Shown here: in pieces, positions 1 to 8,300 of the stretch | Numbering within the stretch: the first letter of the stretch is position 1 | Layout: the number at the start of each line of letters is the position of its first letter | Assembly: GCA_028290545.1 (NCBI GenBank) | Contig: JAQGJP010000053.1 | Coordinates: 1-59,046, forward strand | DNA length: 59,046 bases | Source: Rhizobium sp. | Lineage (GTDB): Bacteria; Pseudomonadota; Alphaproteobacteria; Rhizobiales; Rhizobiaceae | Reading direction: 5' to 3' | Notes under the pieces: generated by a model | Told to the model about the DNA's origin: nothing | What the model saw: the letters and a program-made list of their open reading frames with translations, nothing else | Database searches by the model: none | Made by a program: the position numbers and the translations under genes

Positions 1-2
1 AT

Positions 3-111
3 GATGATCGCGTATGGGTGGAGGCGGAACTGAAGGACGTCGGTGATCAAGCTCTGATGCGCGGGTTGGCTACCGCATTCCCGATTGTGCGTCCGGGGCT
101 ATTCCGATCTT
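3..111 (+). repeat. left copy of a ~108-base inverted repeat
   Basis: This stretch recurs in inverted orientation at 1498-1606. The two copies are identical over about 100 bases apart from one T/A difference near base 105, and then diverge. They bracket the IS110-type transposase gene. The first two bases of the window do not match, so the repeat appears to begin at base 3. IS110 elements normally lack long terminal inverted repeats, so this may be a host or composite repeat in which the element sits. Confidence 0.85.
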
Positions 112-215
112 ACTGCGGGCGTCGGTCGAATGCCGGCCACAAAGCGTCTGACGGGTGTTCCCCTGCCGTTGTTCCGCCCCCGCCCATGCGCGAGGTGCAA
201 GTTCGATGCGGCGAC

Positions 216-1331
216 CTATGATCTGATCGCCTGCGCCTCCCTTGCAACGGCCCACATGAAGCCGGTCAGCTCACGGGCAATGGCCGTACAAACCACCGTC
301 GTTCGCTTTCCGCGTCCGGTCAACATTCGATAACGAGCCGTCAACCGACTCTGAGCCTTCCATGCTATCTCCCGCACCTTCGGCGGCGCTTGCTCCAGAC
401 GATACAGCTTCCTCGCGCCGACCTTCGGTGGATGGCGATAAGTCCAGGCGCTCTCGACCAACATGTGCCGAACTCGCCCGTTGCCTGCCTTGGTGATCGA
501 GCCCCGTCTGACTGTCTCGCCCGTTGATCGTTCACCAGGCACCAGGCCGAGATATCCCATCAGTTGGCGGGGGCTTTCAAATCGGCTGACGTCGCCGACC
601 TCTGTGGCGAAGGTGACGGCGACAATCAGATCGACCCCACGCAGGGTCTGCAACGCTCGGACGACCGGCGCGAGAGACCAATTCGGGACGAATTCCTCGA
701 TGACCTTCTCCAATCGTTCCACCCGCTCTTTCGAAACGCGCACTGCCTCGACCATCTCCTGCAAGGCGATCTGATGCGCCGGATGATCGAACTGTTGCTC
801 CTGCAGCCAGCGCAAATATCGCATCGTCCAGCCCTTCTTGCGTGGATAGATGCGGCTATGCTTGAGCATGAAGGCGCTGATCTGTTGCCGGTGAACCCGC
901 AACGTCTCGACTGCAGAAGCCCGGGCGCGAACGAGGTCTCGCATCGCCTCATGGCCCTCGTCGGGAACCCACACCGCTGTGAGCTCGCCGGCCCTTAATA
1001 GCCGGGCGAGCGCGAGTGCATCTCGACGGTTGGTCTTGACTCTGTCGCCTGGTTTCCTGGGAATCAAGGAAGGCGCGACGACCACACATTCATGGCCAAG
1101 CGATTGGATCAGCCGATGTAGGCCGTATCCGGTCGGACCCGCCTCGTAGCAGAAATGAACGCGATCAAACTTTGCTGATATCCGCTAGATGATGCGGCGC
1201 ATGCTGGTATCGGACGCGTCAACCTCACCCCAGAATCGGACCTCTCCCTCTCGGCCGGATTCAGCGACCGCAATCGCATTCTTTAACTTGGCGACGTCGA
1301 TTCCAACAAAAGCTTCTCTATAATCTGCCAC
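216..1331 (-). pseudogene. IS110-family transposase broken by an amber codon
   Basis: This encodes a DEDD-type IS110 transposase of about 371 residues, the class that moves with a guide (bridge) RNA. The GTG start at 1331 is preceded by AGGAGG seven bases upstream. The N-terminal RuvC-like strand (FVGIDVAK) is followed, at codon 49, by an in-frame TAG at 1185-1187. Translation then continues in the same frame through the KTNRRDA motif, a coiled middle region, and the C-terminal Transposase_20 domain (LRGVDLIVAV, YLGLVP) with the serine in GSITKAGN. No frameshift is needed; a single nonsense codon separates the two halves. The product is presumably inactive unless the codon is suppressed, or it could be a sequencing error. 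It lies inside the long inverted repeats. Confidence 0.85.
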
Positions 1332-1497
1332 GGCTCGTCCTCCTGTGATGAGGATCGGCTCGGCCTGTCCGAGCAACCCTCGGAAAACCAGTGTAGGGCG
1401 AGCCACCTCAGGCGCGAAGACGGACATACGGCCTTACAGTAAGTAACCGTCCGGTGCTGTGCCAGATGCCGTGTGGCGCTGCGCCCGGTCGATCCGC

Positions 1498-1606
1498 AAG
1501 ATCGGTATAGCCCCGGACGCACAATCGGGAATGCGGTAGCCAACCCGCGCATCAGAGCTTGATCACCGACGTCCTTCAGTTCCGCCTCCACCCATACGCG
1601 ATCATC
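1498..1606 (-). repeat. right copy of the ~108-base inverted repeat
   Basis: This is the reverse-complement partner of 3-111. The outer boundary is sharp at 1606. The inner boundary is near 1498, where the two arms stop matching. Together the arms enclose about 1.39 kb carrying the transposase pseudogene. The minus strand is open in one frame across the repeat, but the reading frame has no recognisable protein similarity, so I treat it as non-coding. Confidence 0.85.
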
Positions 1607-2280
1607 GCCATGAACGGCCGTTCGTCAGAACGGGAGGTTCCTCGCGTCAAAAGCATTGACAACGGACATCAGAGCAGTGTTTCACTCCCACCTGGACAGC
1701 AATGCTTGATCGGTATTGAGCATCCGCAGCCTACATGGCAAGGCAGTCACGTGACCGTTGCGGTCAGGCCCTTCTTGGGTCACAGGCAGAGGCCGAGGCA
1801 AAGCCTCACCGCAAGGCGTTCCCGGGCTGCCGACAGGTCCAGGGAAAGACACGTTGGTCGATCGGAGTGTGGGTCAAGCCGCACCGGGCCGCCTCGCAGC
1901 GCCAGCCTACCAAGCGGGCGATCGGTGTTTGAGTCAGACCGCCCGGGAACTGGCTATAATCTTCTGACTGTCTCTCCTCACATGAGGATTTTCGGGTCAA
2001 GAGTTATCAAGGTGGCATTTGCTTCTTTCCTCGCTTCGTATCCAAGATCTGAGCCCGACTCATAATACCGACTCGATCTCCGAGCCTGTACAACCTCACA
2101 TCCGGTCGCCGCTCAGGGCGGCTGCACCAATATCCCGCGTCCGACGGGCAAGGGCTCAGGAGGACGTGACCATTCTGTTTCTCGGCCGTTTAAGCCATGG
2201 AGAGAGTCGGTTCGTCCAACCTGGATCCGTCAAGACTGATCAAGTCTTGTGGATTGGTTTATTCCTGGAGCGCAATAGAG
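1607..2280. other. non-coding stretch between two IS110 genes
   Basis: About 670 bases lie between the right inverted repeat and the stop codon of the second transposase gene. Several open frames cross it, but none has a ribosome site or recognisable protein. It contains a 10-base palindrome GTCACGTGAC at 1746-1755 and two imperfect 24-base direct repeats at 1859-1882 and 1919-1942. Part of it is probably the non-coding end of the second IS110 element. Confidence 0.6.
1859..1942. repeat. two imperfect 24-base direct repeats, 60-base period
   Basis: The units at 1859-1882 and 1919-1942 match at 19 of 24 positions; both begin CGATCGG and end CCGC. They lie 340-420 bases beyond the 3' end of the second IS110 transposase gene. 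Bridge RNAs of IS110 elements are encoded in a non-coding end and have two related loops, so this is a possible but unproven location. Confidence 0.5.
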
Positions 2281-3348
2281 CTAACCCACCTTCATCACGG
2301 CGCCTTCGATCGCGATACCAAAGGTTACATATTTCCAGAGCACGACGAGCAATTTACGTGCGAGAGCGACGATGGTCGATTTCTTCATTCGGCCGCCTTT
2401 GTGCGCCACGCGGTCGTGGAACCAGCGGGTCAATGCCGAGCCCGACTGATGACGCAGCCAAAGCCACGCAAGCTGGATCATCGTCGTTCGCAATCGAGGA
2501 TTTCCGGCTTTCGAGACGCCCTGCTCACGGTCGATCGATCCACTCCGCCACGGCGTTGGCGCCAAGCCCGCATAGGCGGCAACCTGCCTTCGGCTGTCGA
2601 AGTTTCGGAAGAACCCTTCGGAATGGAGGATCGCAGCAAATTCCGGGCCGATCCCTTTGATGCCAACCAGCATTGCCGTCGGCGCAGGTTCACCCGCTTG
2701 CTCTGCGACCAGGACCGCATCACGTTCGGCCTCCACAGCCTTGATCTGCTCGATTATCAGTTCGAGGCGGTCAAGCTCACGCCGTATCTGGGCTTTGAGG
2801 TAAATCGTGAGCGTTCGGCCATCGCCACTTCGCAGCTCTTCCAGGCGCTCGCGCCGATCACGCCGCAGCGGTTCATAGTCACGGATGCCCTGGCTGAAGA
2901 GCAGCCCCTTTAGGCGATTGACGTGGAGCGTCCGTTCGGCAATCAGCACCTTGCGCTCGCGGCTGATCCGTCGGCGATCCTCTTCCTCAGGGCTCGGCAC
3001 CCTGACCATCGAGCACACGCGGGGCTCTCCCCGCTTATAGGCCATCAGCGTGCGAATGAGCGCCTCGCCATCGATGCGGTCGGTCTTCGCTCGGCGATAA
3101 CGGCGCGATACCGCAATTGAAGCAGCATCGACGATATGGCTCTCGATCCAGTCTTCGCGTCGCAGTACCCGGTCGATCCAGAATCCGTCTAAACCCGCCT
3201 CATGGATCACGACAAGCGGGTAAAGTTTCCCCGGAGACAGAGCAGTGATCAGCCACGTCGATTTGCTTAGCTCGATCGAGACGAATATCGCACCAAGATC
3301 GACACGAATAGCGGCAAGGGCATCAGGTCGTTCAGCTGTCCAAAGCAT
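2281..3348 (-). CDS. IS110-family transposase with a probable internal deletion
   Basis: This 355-residue protein belongs to the IS110 group whose first catalytic acidic residue is glutamate (SIELSKSTW). The ATG at 3348 has GGAGG six bases upstream, which favours it over the in-frame start 36 codons earlier. Recognisable blocks are the EAGLDGFW segment, RRAKTDRIDGEAL, a coiled region, and the C-terminal Transposase_20 domain (IKGIGPEFAA, YAGLAPTPW, GVSKAGNPRLR). In the family, as I remember it, roughly 35-40 residues separate the ALSPG segment from the strand leading into EAGLDGFW. Here they are joined almost directly, near base 3230. The reading frame is otherwise intact. The deletion falls in the RuvC-like domain and probably abolishes activity. 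Confidence 0.8.
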   Translation of the reverse strand: MLWTAERPDALAAIRVDLGAIFVSIELSKSTWLITALSPGKLYPLVVIHEAGLDGFWIDRVLRREDWIESHIVDAASIAVSRRYRRAKTDRIDGEALIRTLMAYKRGEPRVCSMVRVPSPEEEDRRRISRERKVLIAERTLHVNRLKGLLFSQGIRDYEPLRRDRRERLEELRSGDGRTLTIYLKAQIRRELDRLELIIEQIKAVEAERDAVLVAEQAGEPAPTAMLVGIKGIGPEFAAILHSEGFFRNFDSRRQVAAYAGLAPTPWRSGSIDREQGVSKAGNPRLRTTMIQLAWLWLRHQSGSALTRWFHDRVAHKGGRMKKSTIVALARKLLVVLWKYVTFGIAIEGAVMKVG

Positions 3349-3541
3349 GGGTGCCTCCAGGAGAGATTTATAGACAACCCACTTTGCCACGATGCAGGTC
3401 GCTTCCCCATAGGATCTGTTCCCGGCATCTAAGCCGAAGTCAGGCAGAATTTCCACTTATCCCGGCTGTTCAAATTTCCCGAGCCAGCTCTCTTTTGACG
3501 CGGTTTACTGAACCGTCCGGTGGCAGGCGGCCGGCAAATGA

Positions 3542-4429
3542 TCATGCAGCAATGCTGACCTGTCCAGTCACCTTATTGACCGTTACCCCTGGGTTATGTT
3601 CGATTTTTGACCAAATCCTTGCAAATCCCTGCGGCGTGGTGAACAGAAGGTTGGAAATGCAGGCGGTTTCGATTTTGATCCCAGGAGATATGAATTGCGG
3701 TGAACGGCCGTCGAGATACAGCAGGAACGCGAGATATCCCTGGTCATACATGAAGTCGATGAATTCCTCGACGGAAGAATCGAGCTTCTTCAGGCCGAAG
3801 GCATTCAATTCAGCAATAATGAATGGTATTTGCTGATCCTTGAGCCACTCTTTCGCCCCTCTCAAGATCGAATGTTCAGCGCCTTCGGTATCAATCTTGA
3901 TCAGTTTGACGTCTTTGATACCTTGCCTTGCGAATTCATCCGAGAGCGTCGTGGACTTCATGACCGAATATCCATCATTGAATTCAGGATCGCCGAAATA
4001 CTCACCTGGGTTCCACAGCGCGTTCCCGCCGGAACTGCTTTTGTTGAAATAGAAATTGACATCCTCAACGGTATGCGACGCCGGCCTCGAAATGATCTCG
4101 ACGTTGTCGATCTCATTGTTTGCACAATGAAATTTAACCCGCTCGATATTTTTGGGATCGGGTTCGAAGGCGAAAACCCTTCCCTCTGAGCCGACAAGCG
4201 CCGAACCCAGCACCGTGAAAAAGCCGACGTTAGCCCCGACATCGACAAAAACATCACCCGGTTCAAGTATTTTCTGGATGATTTTCGTCACATCAGGCTC
4301 ATACGGCATGCCGCCTCGCAAGAAACCAAGTATATGATTTTCATTGGGATTTGTGTCGTCGATACGGAGGAGAATTTCTTTATTTTCGCCACTTTTGGTC
4401 TGCAGTTTAATTCTGAAATCAACGTCCAT
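3542..4429 (-). CDS. FkbM-family SAM-dependent methyltransferase
   Basis: This 295-residue protein has the FkbM layout. A SAM-binding loop (VDVGANVGFF, residues 62-71) is followed by an acidic end of strand 2 (FAFEPDP) and then the IKIDTEGAEHSIL block typical of the family. Members O-methylate sugars or polyketide-type substrates, often in surface polysaccharide loci; the substrate here is unknown. The ATG at 4429 follows a GGGGG run six bases upstream. The gene is visibly more AT-rich than its neighbours and lies next to two insertion-sequence genes, which suggests horizontal acquisition. It stands alone, with no polysaccharide genes nearby. Confidence 0.85.
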   Translation of the reverse strand: MDVDFRIKLQTKSGENKEILLRIDDTNPNENHILGFLRGGMPYEPDVTKIIQKILEPGDVFVDVGANVGFFTVLGSALVGSEGRVFAFEPDPKNIERVKFHCANNEIDNVEIISRPASHTVEDVNFYFNKSSSGGNALWNPGEYFGDPEFNDGYSVMKSTTLSDEFARQGIKDVKLIKIDTEGAEHSILRGAKEWLKDQQIPFIIAELNAFGLKKLDSSVEEFIDFMYDQGYLAFLLYLDGRSPQFISPGIKIETACISNLLFTTPQGFARIWSKIEHNPGVTVNKVTGQVSIAA

Positions 4430-4840
4430 TTAAAACCCCCGAAATTCCCTCAAGCCTAGTGTGCCGTCAAAATAATTAATGAATATTGGTTTATGAACCG
4501 TTAAAAGGCGATCAGTTGCGGGCGGTTCAACTAACCTACAACTTCAGTTGGAATCGGATGGAAGGCGCGTCGCGGCATCCGCTCGGTGGGAGGCTTCGGA
4601 ACCGTCCGGCGGGAGAAAAGGTCTGGCCTTATCGAATCAGGTTGTAATCTGAGAAGCCGCTCGACCTGACGCGATTGCTATAGTCTCTGTAGTCGCAGGA
4701 CGGCGTCCTCGCGGCTGGACTTCGGAGGAATGATCGGCAAGATGCTGCGGATCAACACGTCTTTGCGACGACCGGTGCCATCGTGGCTTTGTCAGCGAGA
4801 ACGTGCCTCGGCCTGAAAAGGCGTTCGCACGGCAAGATAA
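4430..4840. other. intergenic stretch without recognised gene
   Basis: About 410 bases separate the FkbM gene start from the GntR gene end. The part next to the FkbM gene (4440-4550) is AT-rich and probably holds that gene's promoter. I see no RNA gene, repeat or convincing small open frame in the rest. Confidence 0.5.
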
Positions 4841-5623
4841 TCAGAATACGAATTCGACGGAGGTCAGCGGCCAGCAGCCGTGGGTCCATTCGATTGGCAC
4901 GCCGTTGCTGTCCTCATTGACTGCATTGATCCGGAATACGGGTGTTCCGGGCGTCAGCCAAAGGATTTCCGCCTCGTCCGGGGATGCGAAGCCGCCGCTG
5001 ATTCGTGTCTCGAGACGCCGGTAATTATCGACGCCATGCGCGCGGAAAACATCCGTGACCGATTGGCCCGGGTCATAAATCTGCTCGAAATTCGGAAAGA
5101 TGCGGGCTGGGAAGACCTTTGTATTGACATAGACAGGCTGTTTGCCGGACGTTCTGATCCGGCACAGGCGGACAATTTCGGTACCAGGTGCGAGACGCAG
5201 CTGCAGCGCTTCGGCGGGACCGGCCGGCTCCCGGACAATCAGAAGCGTCCGGGTACCGATTTCCTGGCCGCGGGCTTCGAAATTATCGAGAAAGCGCCGG
5301 CCGTCGCGAACGGTGAAGGTGGCGGGCAGATTGCGCACGAAGATGCCGACGCCTTTGCGCGCGGTCAGATGACCCTCGCGCTGCAGCTGCTGCAGCGCCC
5401 GGCGTAGCGTGATGCGGGTGACCGCGAGTTTCTCCGCCAGATGGTTTTCGCCGGGAAGCTGGCTGCCGGGCTGAAGAAGGCCGCTCTCGATCAGGCCGAA
5501 GATGTGATCGTAGATCTGTTGCCAGATGGGCGTGTCGCTGCGCGGGCGGAAGATCAGCCCGCCAAAGGCTGAAAGCCCATGGTCGCCGCGCTCATGTGGT
5601 GCTGGAATTTTAACGTCGTTCAT
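4841..5623 (-). CDS. GntR-family regulator, HutC/PhnF type
   Basis: This 260-residue regulator has an N-terminal winged helix (IWQQIYDHIFGLIESGLLQPG, then LAEKLAVTRITLRRALQQL and the wing GIFVRN) and a C-terminal UTRA ligand-binding domain from about residue 105. That is the architecture of HutC, FarR and the phosphonate-locus repressor PhnF. The ATG at 5623 lies six bases after the phnM stop, so the two are transcribed together. Placement behind phnM suggests control of phosphonate-related genes. The ligand is not known from the sequence. Confidence 0.85.
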   Translation of the reverse strand: MNDVKIPAPHERGDHGLSAFGGLIFRPRSDTPIWQQIYDHIFGLIESGLLQPGSQLPGENHLAEKLAVTRITLRRALQQLQREGHLTARKGVGIFVRNLPATFTVRDGRRFLDNFEARGQEIGTRTLLIVREPAGPAEALQLRLAPGTEIVRLCRIRTSGKQPVYVNTKVFPARIFPNFEQIYDPGQSVTDVFRAHGVDNYRRLETRISGGFASPDEAEILWLTPGTPVFRINAVNEDSNGVPIEWTHGCWPLTSVEFVF

Positions 5624-5629
5624 AAAGCC

Positions 5630-6802
5630 TTATCCAGCGTCGATCGGTGTGCCGAGGGCTGGTTTACGCCCGAGACGTCCCGAGGAATAGACAATTTTTC
5701 CTTGAACCATGGTGGCCACCACATGCGGATGCGCCGGATCACAGGCATCCACGAGAATCACATCCGCCCGGCGGCCGATATTGAGCGATCCGCGATCATC
5801 GAGACCGGCGACCCGGGCCGGATTTGCCGAGACCAGGTTCCAGACCATGGGGAAATCGCTTGCGCCGGGCGAAGACAGCTTGAAAGCCGCGTGCAGCGGC
5901 GAAGGATAGTGGTAATCGCTGGTCAGCACCGTGCAAAGGCCGTCCCGGATGGCGTCGGCGGCATTGAGGGCACCATTGTGGCTGCCGCCACGCACGACAT
6001 TGGGCGCTCCAAGGATTACATCCTCGCCCATTTGCCGGGCTGCCTTCGCGGTTTCGAGTGTCAGCGGAAATTCCGAGGCCTCTGCGCCGAGCGCCCGGAA
6101 ATACCTACGCTCCTCGGGCGAGGCTTCGTCATGGGCGAGAAGCACATTGCCATTGGCCTTTGCGGCCGAAGCCATCGTCTCGATCGCCGTCGCCACGTCG
6201 TCCCGGCGGGACCAGATCCGGTCGAGCAACGTCATATAGTCCTCCCGGCTCAAGCCGGATCGTTCCGCCATCTGGCCAATCTTGCGGGCGATCGTGCCTT
6301 TCAGGACCGAACCGGTCGTATGATCATTGAGCGCGATGATCGGCGGCGGCGAAAGCGAGAGCCATTCCATGACCTGCGCCATCTGATCAAGCGCGAAGGT
6401 CTCCCAGCGCAGATGCAGGCGCGTATCACAGGCGAGGGAATCGCGGATACCGCAGAGCACGCCGATCAGCTGTTTGGCAGCCTCCAGGGAGCGAAGTCCG
6501 GGCTCCCATGACACAGTGACGCCATGAAAGGCGGTGGTGATGCCATTGGCGACAAGCTGGCGGTCAGTATCTTTCAACGCCAGCCCGGTGTCGAAGTGGA
6601 CGCCCGGTCGCGGCATGATTTGCCGCTCGAAGCCGTCGCCGTGGATATCAACAATGCCCGGGAGAACGAGGAGGCCGTCGGCGTCGATCACCTGCGCGTC
6701 TGCAGCACGGACCTCGGTAAAGAGACCTCCCACAACGCTCAGGTCGCTTGTTGCAAGTCCCCGATCGGTAAGAGTGCGACCACCCTGGATGTGCCAGTTC
6801 AT
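5630..6802 (-). CDS. phnM: PhnM, ribose methylphosphonate triphosphate diphosphatase
   Basis: This 390-residue cytoplasmic amidohydrolase-superfamily protein is the expected length and sequence type of PhnM. PhnM removes pyrophosphate from alpha-D-ribose 1-methylphosphonate 5-triphosphate in the C-P lyase pathway. Visible features are the metal-site segment VDIHGDGFER near residue 53, LNDHTTG in the middle, VLLAHDEAS, GAPNVVRGGSHNG, and the terminal LTSDYHYPS block. The ATG at 6802 is chosen because the family begins with MNWHI-like residues; the open frame upstream has no family similarity. None of the other phn genes is in the window, so this is a separated or second copy, next to a PhnF-type regulator and a possible PhnE fragment. 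Confidence 0.85.
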   Translation of the reverse strand: MNWHIQGGRTLTDRGLATSDLSVVGGLFTEVRAADAQVIDADGLLVLPGIVDIHGDGFERQIMPRPGVHFDTGLALKDTDRQLVANGITTAFHGVTVSWEPGLRSLEAAKQLIGVLCGIRDSLACDTRLHLRWETFALDQMAQVMEWLSLSPPPIIALNDHTTGSVLKGTIARKIGQMAERSGLSREDYMTLLDRIWSRRDDVATAIETMASAAKANGNVLLAHDEASPEERRYFRALGAEASEFPLTLETAKAARQMGEDVILGAPNVVRGGSHNGALNAADAIRDGLCTVLTSDYHYPSPLHAAFKLSSPGASDFPMVWNLVSANPARVAGLDDRGSLNIGRRADVILVDACDPAHPHVVATMVQGKIVYSSGRLGRKPALGTPIDAG

Positions 6803-6893
6803 TATATTCCTCGAAAGCGAAAAGTTGTCGAATGCTCGGCGGGAGTGTTGCGAACACGTCACCTGCCGCGAACAGGGGTAAGCGAGTAACGAC

Positions 6894-7079
6894 TTGCTGT
6901 CTACACAGCAAAGGAAAAATGATACTCCGCACCATCGCAACCGCACTTGCTTTAATGCTCGCGGTGAAATGAAGGTCGCATTCGACCTGCTCCAGTACAA
7001 GAACGCTGCGACAATCATTCTCGTCATCGTCGTATTGATGGAGTTCATGACCGATCGCCTGCGCTCAAAGGTGTGGTAG
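6894..7079 (+). pseudogene. possible 3' fragment of a PhnE-like permease gene
   Basis: An open frame ending at a TAG codon (7077-7079) encodes, from about residue 25, a short amphipathic stretch, one hydrophobic segment (AATIILVIVVLMEF) and a basic tail (TDRLRSKVW). This resembles the final membrane helix and C-terminus of phosphonate ABC permeases of the PhnE type. Upstream residues show no similarity and there is no ribosome site. A decayed transporter gene beside phnM is the simplest reading. A chance hydrophobic open frame is the alternative. Confidence 0.35.
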
Positions 7080-7324
7080 CGGCAAGTTCACGGCAATCTG
7101 TGTTTCTTGCAAATTTGTAAGCGCCGGGACAGATTTTGGACATTTCGCCGGACGATGATGAGGACTTGGAATCCGGACGAATGACCGGATTTCACGCAAT
7201 CGGCCGTTGTCGCCGTGTGTTGCTGCACGATCATCGCTCATGGTGCTTGTGCTGCTAAGCATTCACGACCGCTGCCCGTTGCTCGCCGTTCAACCCCATC
7301 CGCTTGCAAATCCAGGACATGTGC

Positions 7325-8077
7325 ATGAGCACGCTCACCCCCATTCTCTCCACCGTCACTGCTTCGTTTCTGGGCTCATTCGTCGAGGTCGTCGAGGCCT
7401 TCACCATCGTACTGGCCGTGGGCGTGACCCGCAGTTGGAGGCCGGCGCTGATCGGCGCAGCAATCGCGCTTGCAGTACTTGCGGCGCTCGTCGTCATCTT
7501 CGGGCCGCTACTGGCGCTGGTGGAGATCACCATTCTCCAATTCGTTGTCGGCGTGTTGCTGATCCTGTTCGGCATGCGCTGGCTGCGCAAAGCCATCCTG
7601 CGCTCTGTGGGCACTGTTGCACTGCGTGACGAAGCGGCAGCCTTCTCCAAGCAAACAGATCTGCTTCGAAAGCAATCCGATGACCGACGCGCCGACTATC
7701 TTGCCGGCGTCGCCGCATTCAAGGCGGTGCTGCTGGAAGGGATCGAAGTCGTCTTCATCGTCATCGCTGTCGGCGGCGCGCACGGATTGACGACATATGC
7801 GGCGCTCGGGGCGCTCGCAGCCTTTGTCGTGGTCATGCTTATCGGCCTTCTGGTCCGTCGCCCATTGGCGCAGGTACCGGAGAACACTCTCAAATTTGTC
7901 GTCGGGCTGATGCTGACAAGCTTTGGCATATTCTGGACCGGGGAGGGCATAGGCGCCGATTGGCCGGGCGCGGACATGGCGCTGCTCGTCATCTTCGGCA
8001 TCGTCACGCTGGTTTCTTTTGCAATCATCGGCTGGCTGCGTCGCTTGCAGCCAAAGTCCACGGAAGGGGTCGCCTGA
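7325..8077 (+). CDS. conserved integral membrane protein, duplicated E-x-x-E motifs
   Basis: This 250-residue inner-membrane protein has about six or seven hydrophobic segments. It resembles the uncharacterised COG4280 family. Two halves repeat the same pattern: a helix with two glutamates (FVEVVEAFTIVLAVG near residue 20, LLEGIEVVFIVIAVG near residue 140), each followed later by a helix matching FVVGVLLILFGMRWL or FVVGLMLTSFGIFWT. Paired acidic motifs in a duplicated membrane fold recall cation transporters such as GDT1/UPF0016 and FTR1, so ion transport is a reasonable inference but unproven. The ATG at 7325 has AGGA nine bases upstream. The stop codon overlaps the start of the next small gene. 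Confidence 0.75.
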   Translation: MSTLTPILSTVTASFLGSFVEVVEAFTIVLAVGVTRSWRPALIGAAIALAVLAALVVIFGPLLALVEITILQFVVGVLLILFGMRWLRKAILRSVGTVALRDEAAAFSKQTDLLRKQSDDRRADYLAGVAAFKAVLLEGIEVVFIVIAVGGAHGLTTYAALGALAAFVVVMLIGLLVRRPLAQVPENTLKFVVGLMLTSFGIFWTGEGIGADWPGADMALLVIFGIVTLVSFAIIGWLRRLQPKSTEGVA

Positions 8078-8283
8078 TGAATATCCTTCGTATCGCTGTT
8101 GCTGAACTCATCGGCATGTTCATCGATGACGGCAACCTCGCAGCCTTTTCGCTGTTGCTGATTATCGCGGTCGCCGGCGCCGTCAAGTTTCTCGCATTGC
8201 CGCCGCTGCTGGGCGGCATCCTGGTGCTGGCGGGCTGTCTTGTGATCCTGGCACACAGCGTCTACCGCGCGGCAAGGCGTTGA
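8077..8283 (+). CDS. small membrane protein coupled to the preceding gene
   Basis: This 68-residue protein starts at an ATG whose first base is the last base of the preceding stop codon, which implies translational coupling. It has two hydrophobic segments, about residues 21-39 and 44-60, separated by a Pro-Pro turn, and a basic C-terminus. I do not recognise a family. The overlap suggests it is a partner or accessory subunit of the duplicated membrane protein. Confidence 0.7.
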   Translation: MNILRIAVAELIGMFIDDGNLAAFSLLLIIAVAGAVKFLALPPLLGGILVLAGCLVILAHSVYRAARR

Positions 8284-8300
8284 AACGTCTGCAGCAGGCT

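Noticed and set aside
2197..2913. Long plus-strand open frame across the end of the second IS110 gene
   Set aside because: It is antisense to the transposase, has no ribosome site or family motifs, and reflects the codon bias of the real gene.
6803..6893. Riboswitch upstream of phnM
   Set aside because: The leader is short and shows no conserved motif that I recognise.
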